A DNA stretch of 64,000 bases. It comes from Ammoniphilus sp. CFH 90114 (lineage in GTDB: Bacteria; Bacillota; Bacilli; Aneurinibacillales; RAOX-1). The translations under genes and the position numbers were made by a program. Below are positions 57,429-64,000 of this stretch, in pieces (position 1 is the stretch's first letter; each line of letters begins with the position of its first letter). The notes beneath the pieces are model-generated. The model did no database searches. It was not told the DNA's origin and was given only the letters and a program-made list of their open reading frames with translations. The DNA lies in contig NZ_SDLI01000008.1 in the NCBI RefSeq assembly GCF_004123195.1, positions 1 through 64,000 on the forward strand. The letters run 5' to 3'.

Positions 57429-57614
57429 TAACAGGAGAAATTTCCGCTATTCTCCCCACAAGCCTCAAAACAGCCAAAATAGCGGAACGAATTCCGCCTA
57501 TCGGCCTCCAAAACCTAAAAATCAGCTACTTTTAAACCATTTGCGGAAAATTTTCCGCTTATTTCAGACTAAAATGGGCAAACCAACCACTTAACGGAAA
57601 AATCTCCGCTTATC
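57429..57614. repeat. four-palindrome element downstream of the nuclease gene
   Basis: Four palindromes built on GCGGAA / TTCCGC lie at about 57429-57451, 57477-57501, 57540-57563 and 57592-57614. Their centres are 48, 62 and 52 bp apart, matching the 52, 60 and 51 bp of the tandem elements near 42 kb, although the spacers differ. The 353-bp stretch between the nuclease gene and pyk holds this element, a CCCCGGG-AG-CCCGGGG palindrome (57648-57663) and the pyk terminator, and no gene. Confidence 0.75.
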
Positions 57615-57699
57615 CCCCTCCACCTAGACCCCACACAAAGTGAGGGACCCCGGGAGCCCGGGGGTGGGTTCTCACCACCAATCCTGCCTACCACCCAAC

Positions 57700-57734
57700 A
57701 AAAAAGGTGTGAATTCTCTCCAGAATTCACACCT
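57700..57734 (-). terminator. terminator of the glcK-pfkA-pyk operon
   Basis: AGGTGTGAATTC pairs perfectly with GAATTCACACCT across a 6-nt loop and is followed on the minus strand by TTTTTTGTTGG. Confidence 0.9.
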
Positions 57735-57747
57735 ACTTCAGTTCCTT

Positions 57748-59496
57748 TTACAAAACCCTTGCAAATCCGTGATAAATATGGCCTTGATGAGGGTCGATGG
57801 TGACTTCATCCCCGTCTTTAAGTGTAGTGGTTGCTTCCTCCACACCGATGATGACGGCCTTGCCTAAGTGAAGGCCAACAATGGCTCCGTGGGAGGTTAG
57901 TCCACCTTCTTCGGTAATGAGTCCAGCAGCTTTCTCAATATACGGGGTAATGTCTTTATCCGTTGCCTTGGCTACAAGGACGGTTCCTGAATCTACTCGA
58001 TCCTCCCAGCCCTCACTGCCAACCACCACAACCTTGCCAGATGCTGAGATATCGCCGATGCCTTTTCCTCTTGCGACAACTTTTCCAACGATGTGGACTT
58101 TCATCATATTGGTCGTTCCTGGTTCACGAACGGGAACTCCAGCTGTGATGATAATCAAGTCACCGCGCTTAATAATCTTCTCTTGAACAGCAGCGTGAAT
58201 GGCTTTCTCCATCATTTCGTCGGTATTGTCCGCACTCTCAAATCGAATCGGTACAACTCCCCATACCAAAGATAGTCGGTTCACTATGTGCTCGTGCGGT
58301 GTAACCGCCACGATTGGGCAAGCTGGACGATGCTTGGACACGACATGAGCCGTATATCCACTTTCTGTAGGGGTAAGGATGGCTGCCGCATGCAATGAAG
58401 AAGCCGTGGTAGTAACTGCTAGTCCCATCGCATCGGTGATCGTTACTTTCTCCGACTGGTACGGCTGCAGAACGCGTTCTCTGTACATGGCCGACGACTC
58501 AGCGCTTCGAGCGATGCGATCCATTGTCTCCACCGACTCCACTGGATATTTTCCTGCTGCTGTCTCCCCAGATAACATAATCGCATCTGTACCGTCAAAA
58601 ATTGCATTGGCAACATCACTTGCTTCGGCGCGAGTAGGGCGGGGATTGTTCTGCATTGAATCCAACATCTGAGTAGCGGTAATAACCGGTTTTCCTAGGC
58701 GATTGCAGTTGCTTATTAATTTCTTTTGGACTAGAGGTACTTCCTCCGCAGGAATTTCGACCCCTAGATCACCACGAGCCACCATTAAACCATCAGCTAC
58801 CCCAAGAATCTCGTCGGAGTTTAACACACCTTCCTCGTTCTCAATTTTAGCAATAATGGCGATGTTCGCCCCCTGCTCCTCTAACATTTGACGAATTTGC
58901 AGGACGTCGGAAGCTTTACGTACAAAGGAAGCCGCAATAAAATCCACTCGTTTGCGAATACCAAAATTAATGTCAGATACATCTTTTTCTGTAATACTTG
59001 GAAGGTTAACTGCAATCTTTGGCAGATTGACACCCTTGCGATTCTTCAACAACCCTCCGTCTACTACACGACAAAGTACTTCTTTTGCTCGAATCTCTTC
59101 CACTTTCAGTTCAATTAATCCGTCATCAATTAAGATGGTCGCACCTACATGCACATCCCGTGGGAGTTGATCATAGGTCACACTGACTTTTTCCTGGTTA
59201 CCTTCGATCTGCTCAGTAGTAAGGATGAAGTGATCCCCTGTTACTAAAGTAACTTGACCCTCTGCAAGGATTCCCGTACGAATCTCAGGTCCTTTCGTAT
59301 CGAGCATAATAGCGACATTCTTTCCTAATTCCTTAGCCACTTCGCGAATACGGTCGATTCTAACCTCATGCTCCTCATGAGAGCCGTGAGAAAAATTTAA
59401 TCGAGCTACATTCATTCCTGCAAGGATTAATTTCTTTAGCGTTTCAGGCTGTTCACTGGCTGGTCCAATTGTACAAACAATCTTAGTTCTTCTCAT
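57748..59496 (-). CDS. pyk: pyruvate kinase
   Basis: Last step of glycolysis, PEP plus ADP to pyruvate plus ATP. The 582 residues exceed the roughly 470 of the core enzyme because of the Bacillus-type C-terminal PEP-utiliser-like domain ([20 protein letters not shown]). Catalytic-domain motifs are [32 protein letters not shown] (the Arg/Asp/Glu metal site) and ATQMLDSM. It is the last gene of glcK-pfkA-pyk, 17 bp after pfkA. Confidence 0.97.
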   Translation of the reverse strand: MRRTKIVCTIGPASEQPETLKKLILAGMNVARLNFSHGSHEEHEVRIDRIREVAKELGKNVAIMLDTKGPEIRTGILAEGQVTLVTGDHFILTTEQIEGNQEKVSVTYDQLPRDVHVGATILIDDGLIELKVEEIRAKEVLCRVVDGGLLKNRKGVNLPKIAVNLPSITEKDVSDINFGIRKRVDFIAASFVRKASDVLQIRQMLEEQGANIAIIAKIENEEGVLNSDEILGVADGLMVARGDLGVEIPAEEVPLVQKKLISNCNRLGKPVITATQMLDSMQNNPRPTRAEASDVANAIFDGTDAIMLSGETAAGKYPVESVETMDRIARSAESSAMYRERVLQPYQSEKVTITDAMGLAVTTTASSLHAAAILTPTESGYTAHVVSKHRPACPIVAVTPHEHIVNRLSLVWGVVPIRFESADNTDEMMEKAIHAAVQEKIIKRGDLIIITAGVPVREPGTTNMMKVHIVGKVVARGKGIGDISASGKVVVVGSEGWEDRVDSGTVLVAKATDKDITPYIEKAAGLITEEGGLTSHGAIVGLHLGKAVIIGVEEATTTLKDGDEVTIDPHQGHIYHGFARVL

Positions 59497-59513
59497 CCCT
59501 TCACCTCATTTGT

Positions 59514-61450
<1,937 letters not shown>

Positions 61451-61470
61451 AGAAGACTCCTTGTCAAATG

Positions 61471-61506
61471 GACAAAAAATGTCCCTGCTTTACATTCTGC
61501 GTCCAT
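61471..61506 (-). promoter_or_regulatory. CggR-type operator in front of glcK-pfkA-pyk
   Basis: On the minus strand the sequence reads ATGGAC-N6-TGTA-N4-AGGGAC-N6-TGTC. This is the known layout of the B. subtilis CggR operator, CGGGAC-N6-TGTC-N4-CGGGAC-N6-TGTC, in both length (36 bp) and spacing (20-bp period). The downstream half-site is a near-perfect match. It starts right at the predicted transcription start, consistent with roadblock repression. A CggR gene lies about 1 kb upstream. Confidence 0.7.
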
Positions 61507-61511
61507 AGTAT

Positions 61512-61540
61512 ATTGTATATGAAACTCCAAAGATTGACAA
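61512..61540 (-). promoter_or_regulatory. sigma-A promoter of glcK-pfkA-pyk
   Basis: TTGTCA and TACAAT with a 17-bp spacer on the minus strand, about 60 bp before the glucokinase ATG and immediately before the CggR-like operator. Confidence 0.75.
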
Positions 61541-61553
61541 TGAACTTTTTGTA

Positions 61554-62492
61554 TTATTTTGACAAACGTTTTGTAAACAATAGGTTTTCCTTCCAATAGC
61601 CTGATTGAATGGAATTAATGGTAACACCGTTCTTCCCGTGTGTATGTACAAACTTTCCATCCCCTATGTATATTCCTGCATGTCCAACGATAGAGTTGGT
61701 CTGAAAACGGCCAGGAATCTGGAAAAAAAGCATGTCCCCCGGCTTCATGTTTTCTGAACTCACCGGTATCCCCATAGCCGCTTGTGCTCTTGCCGTCCTT
61801 GGCAGCTCAATGCCAAAACGGGAGTAGACATGCCGAGTAAAAGAAGAACAGTCAAATCGCTTCGATTGCGGATAAGGATCTGCCCCGAATTGATAGGGAA
61901 CCCCTAGGTATCTTCTTGCATAATGAACGAGCGAGGGTCGATGAAGCTCTGGCATTGATTTACCTGACATCCCCACTTGGCCCTGAACCTCTATTACGAC
62001 TGGTGACCCATCCTCTATTCTCTTATCATTCATAGGGGCAATCGTTAGGCATTGTCGTGCTTCACTCCAGGTTACGGATGTTCCCCAGAGCTCCTGTAAA
62101 GCATCAATGGTTATGTATGGTTTTTGTTTAAACGTTTGTGGTGCCATAGATAGGATCATATCTTGACCATTCGCCCATGCTTCCGTTTGCTTCATGCTCA
62201 CTTGATAGATAACATCCGTATACCCCATGCTAAACGTCTCATCCGTTACATCCCAGTGCGTCTGAAAGTCTAGCGATTGAGCAGCCTCTTCAAGGGGAAT
62301 CCAAAGATGTCCAGCATTGTCTTTTCGATATAGTATATCAGAAAACGTCGATTTCTCCCCTACCATGAGACTAGCTGCTGCAACGGTTTCTCTTTGAACT
62401 CCCATCTGATAAGGATCTAACTTGGCACCGCAAGCTGTTAGTAACAACACAATGATCATGCACAAAATGTTCAATGAAGTTCGTTGAAACAA
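61554..62492 (-). CDS. NlpC/P60 lipoprotein with stalk domain
   Basis: A 312-residue predicted cell-surface peptidoglycan hydrolase. The signal has lipobox LLTAC (about 17-21). The middle has two copper-amine-oxidase-N-like/stalk segments (HLWIPLEEAAQSLDF; PYITIDALQELWG), and the C-terminal NlpC/P60 domain has the catalytic Cys in RFDCSSFTRHVY and His in VGHAGIYIGDGKFVHTHG. It lies between cggR and the glycolytic operon, where B. subtilis has gapA instead. No terminator was found between it and the glcK promoter. Probably a D,L-endopeptidase. Confidence 0.9.
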   Translation of the reverse strand: MFQRTSLNILCMIIVLLLTACGAKLDPYQMGVQRETVAAASLMVGEKSTFSDILYRKDNAGHLWIPLEEAAQSLDFQTHWDVTDETFSMGYTDVIYQVSMKQTEAWANGQDMILSMAPQTFKQKPYITIDALQELWGTSVTWSEARQCLTIAPMNDKRIEDGSPVVIEVQGQVGMSGKSMPELHRPSLVHYARRYLGVPYQFGADPYPQSKRFDCSSFTRHVYSRFGIELPRTARAQAAMGIPVSSENMKPGDMLFFQIPGRFQTNSIVGHAGIYIGDGKFVHTHGKNGVTINSIQSGYWKENLLFTKRLSK

Positions 62493-62512
62493 AATGTTTC
62501 ACCTCTGCTCAT

Positions 62513-62561
62513 AAGTGTTTACTTCCTTATATTGGAGAAAATTCCAAGGAAGTATTCACTT
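62513..62561. other. long inverted repeat between cggR and the NlpC/P60 gene
   Basis: AAGTG-N2-TACTTCCTT and AAGGAAGTA-N2-CACTT flank a short loop, with an inner TTGGA / TCCAA stem. No T-tract follows, so it is not a typical terminator. It could be an RNA stem that separates the two genes or a protein-binding palindrome. Confidence 0.5.
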
Positions 62562-62588
62562 GTTTTGCAAAAGCGCTGAACCTCGACA

Positions 62589-63614
62589 CTAAGGGTTTAA
62601 CTTTAATACGCCTTCTGCCGCTGCTTCATCTATAATTAGAATATCGATAAATCCTACTTTTGAGATAGCGTATATGGCTTCCGCCTTATTCACTCCCCCA
62701 GCCAATCCAATGACATGTCTGGCCTTCTTCACATCCTCGAGCTGAAGACCCATCGTTTCCATACGGTAGATAATATTTCCTTGTTTGTTAAAATAATAAC
62801 CAAAAGCCTCTCCCACAGCTTCTCCGAGCTCTAGAACCTTCAGCACTTCACTAGGGGCATTACGCCGGATAGCCATCTCCACCGCTCTTCCTATACCGTG
62901 AACGACCACTTGCGAAGAGCGAATAAGTGAGAGCATCTCGCTGATGTAAGGGTCCGCCTGTAAAGACTGATAAGCCGAAGCACCAAGAAAATCGGAAATA
63001 TGCAACATACGGTATTGGGCTCCTAGCCTTTTCGCACAATTGGCCGCGATTTGGTTGGCTTGCAGCTCCACATTTTCCCCTAATCCACCACGTGCAGGGA
63101 CAAACATGACATCAGGAAACTGACGTGAACTGCTCATCATCTCCGCCATCGTAGCAATTGTAGAGCCTCCCGTTACCGCAACGACATCACTCTCATGCAG
63201 AATAGATGTAAGGTGGTTGGCCGCAGCGCGGCCTAGCTCCTTCTTATCTACCTCCGATTCATGGGATTGACCAGGGACGACAATGACTCGTTTGACTTGG
63301 AGCACTCTTTGCAGCTCAGCTTCCATATCGGATAAACCGTACACATCTTTAATTAATCCTTCCAGAGTTTCAAGAATCTGTAGCCCTGTATCCGTTAGGA
63401 ACATGCCTATGCTCTCTACATGCACAAGTCCTTGCTCCTTTAAAAAATCAACCTCTGCCCTTAAGATCCTTTCCGTCGTGTTTAACGAAGAGGCCAAACT
63501 GCGGCGGCCAATTGGCTGCTGCAGATAGATGTTCCTAAGAATGGAGAGGCGCTTTTGCATGACTTCAACTAAGTCTGGTACCAGCTTCAGCTGCAACGAC
63601 AGAAACTCACGCAT
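62589..63614 (-). CDS. cggR: central glycolytic genes regulator CggR (SorC family)
   Basis: A 341-residue repressor. An N-terminal winged helix (QPIGRRSLASSLNTTERILRAEV) is very close to the Bacillus CggR DNA-binding domain, followed by a SorC sugar-phosphate-sensing domain (GRAAANHLTSI, AVTGGSTIATMAEMM, GLAGGVNKAEAIYA). B. subtilis CggR is released from DNA by fructose 1,6-bisphosphate. The ATG at 63614 has AGGAG 7 nt upstream; an ATG 6 bp earlier is too close. The gene next to it is not gapA. Confidence 0.93.
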   Translation of the reverse strand: MREFLSLQLKLVPDLVEVMQKRLSILRNIYLQQPIGRRSLASSLNTTERILRAEVDFLKEQGLVHVESIGMFLTDTGLQILETLEGLIKDVYGLSDMEAELQRVLQVKRVIVVPGQSHESEVDKKELGRAAANHLTSILHESDVVAVTGGSTIATMAEMMSSSRQFPDVMFVPARGGLGENVELQANQIAANCAKRLGAQYRMLHISDFLGASAYQSLQADPYISEMLSLIRSSQVVVHGIGRAVEMAIRRNAPSEVLKVLELGEAVGEAFGYYFNKQGNIIYRMETMGLQLEDVKKARHVIGLAGGVNKAEAIYAISKVGFIDILIIDEAAAEGVLKLNP

Positions 63615-63655
63615 AGCCATTCTCCTCTTTGGTAAATTTTATTCTTATTCCTTCC

Positions 63656-63684
63656 ATTATAAAATGATGGGACGCTATTTACAA
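63656..63684 (-). promoter_or_regulatory. sigma-A promoter of cggR
   Basis: TTGTAA and TATAAT with a 17-bp spacer on the minus strand, about 40 bp before the cggR start. Confidence 0.75.
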
Positions 63685-63704
63685 CGAAGGACAAATTGAG
63701 TCCC
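63669..63704. promoter_or_regulatory. possible CggR autoregulatory site
   Basis: GGGAC-N6-TGTCC on the minus strand (63689-63704) has the exact CggR half-site form and sits just upstream of the -35 box. On the plus strand a TGGGAC (63668-63673) begins 20 bp before the AGGACA at 63688-63693, the period of CggR operators, but the other half-site elements are degenerate. Confidence 0.45.
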
Positions 63705-63712
63705 TTTATTCT

Positions 63713-64000
63713 TTATTTAATTTCCAGTAATTCTGATACCGTAACAAATTGATATCCATCTTGCTTTAAGTCGTGGATTAAAGAAACCAAGGCCTTCATG
63801 GATTCCTCTTGGTTCACTCCTCCATCATGAAAAAGCAAAATATCCCCAGCACCTACTTGATTCTCAATACTTCCCGCTATTACTTCAGCCGTGCGATCCC
63901 GTTTCCAATCCTTAGGATCGACAGACCAGTGAATCAAGTCATATCCTGCATCAAACGTCGCCTTAAGCACAGCAGGAGTTACGACACCCCCTGGGGGGCG
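63713..64000 (-). CDS. polysaccharide deacetylase, C-terminal part (cut by the window end)
   Basis: The gene runs off the right edge; only its last 95 codons are visible. They contain RPPGG at the very edge, then YDLIHWSVDPKDWK (the W-S-V-D-x-x-D-W motif) and GDILLFHDGG (catalytic His in LLFHD), all signature motifs of NodB-type peptidoglycan or chitin deacetylases. The signal peptide and first metal-binding motif are off-window. It shares a 92-bp gap with cggR but is transcribed in the same direction, toward cggR. Confidence 0.85.
   Translation of the reverse strand, partial: RPPGGVVTPAVLKATFDAGYDLIHWSVDPKDWKRDRTAEVIAGSIENQVGAGDILLFHDGGVNQEESMKALVSLIHDLKQDGYQFVTVSELLEIK

Noticed and set aside
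57397-57594. 65-residue plus-strand ORF after the nuclease gene
   Set aside because: It runs through the palindrome element, has no ribosome site and its Asn/Pro/Arg-rich translation looks like translated repeats.

Overview
This window comes from an endospore-forming Bacillales bacterium. The gene order closely follows two stretches of the Bacillus subtilis chromosome: acpS / lipoprotein / alr / ndoAI-ndoA / tex / cmpA / tsaE-tsaB-rimI-tsaD / ydiF-like ABC-F / rex / tatC / groES-groEL, and then yeaC-yeaD-yebA-like genes / guaA / pbuG / purEKBCSQLFMNHD / yerA-like. A cmpA gene, a SleB-type hydrolase, a CIRCE element and sigma-A promoters with strong Shine-Dalgarno sites fit this. The inserted blocks and moderate GC suggest a Paenibacillaceae-type relative (Brevibacillus / Aneurinibacillus / Ammoniphilus grade) rather than Bacillus itself; that placement is inference. 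No rRNA, tRNA, insertion sequence, prophage or CRISPR array was seen.

Layout. 0-5.4 kb: a five-gene branched-chain amino acid ABC importer (livJ-H-M-G-F, minus strand). 5.6-7.4 kb: an adenine-deaminase-like amidohydrolase. 7.6-8.0 kb: two small membrane proteins (plus), the second overlapping the 3' end of purD. 8.0-20.7 kb: a complete twelve-gene purine operon from purE to purD, making IMP from PRPP, preceded by the purine permease pbuG and by guaA (XMP to GMP). 24-28.4 kb: moxR / DUF58 / transglutaminase operon. 28.7-34 kb: a less conserved block (SleB-type hydrolase, UMF1 transporter, trypsin-like protein, CheW, a 106-residue orphan, a DUF3231 protein). 34-36.2 kb: groES-groEL under CIRCE. 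36.4-39.4 kb: moaB / molybdopterin-binding protein / rex / tatC, with a Rex-like site at the operon promoter. 39.4-42 kb: 5-formyl-THF cyclo-ligase and a divergent ABC-F protein. 42-42.5 kb: a 240-bp tandem duplication of a four-palindrome element. 42.5-48.4 kb: a large membrane phosphatase-like protein, a DnaA-box cluster, the t6A genes tsaD/rimI/tsaB/tsaE, a small orphan and cmpA. 48.4-56.6 kb: tex, MazEF-type ndoAI/ndoA, alr, a small membrane protein, a LolA-like lipoprotein, the NAD(P)HX repair enzyme and acpS. 56.7-57.6 kb: a predicted nuclease with a winged helix, followed by another four-palindrome element. 57.7-63.7 kb: glucokinase / pfkA / pyk, an NlpC/P60 lipoprotein and a CggR-type repressor. 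63.7 kb to the end: a truncated polysaccharide deacetylase.

How the genes work together. The purine genes, pbuG, guaA and the deaminase form a purine supply and salvage block. The most interesting regulatory inference is that the CggR repressor, which in B. subtilis controls the gapA operon, here sits beside glcK-pfkA-pyk. That operon carries a site just downstream of its promoter matching the known CggR operator layout in both sequence and spacing, and a second, weaker site lies at cggR's own promoter. Other signals with no gene to explain them are the DnaA-box cluster upstream of tsaD, the palindrome elements, and a hairpin-rich leader in front of guaA.
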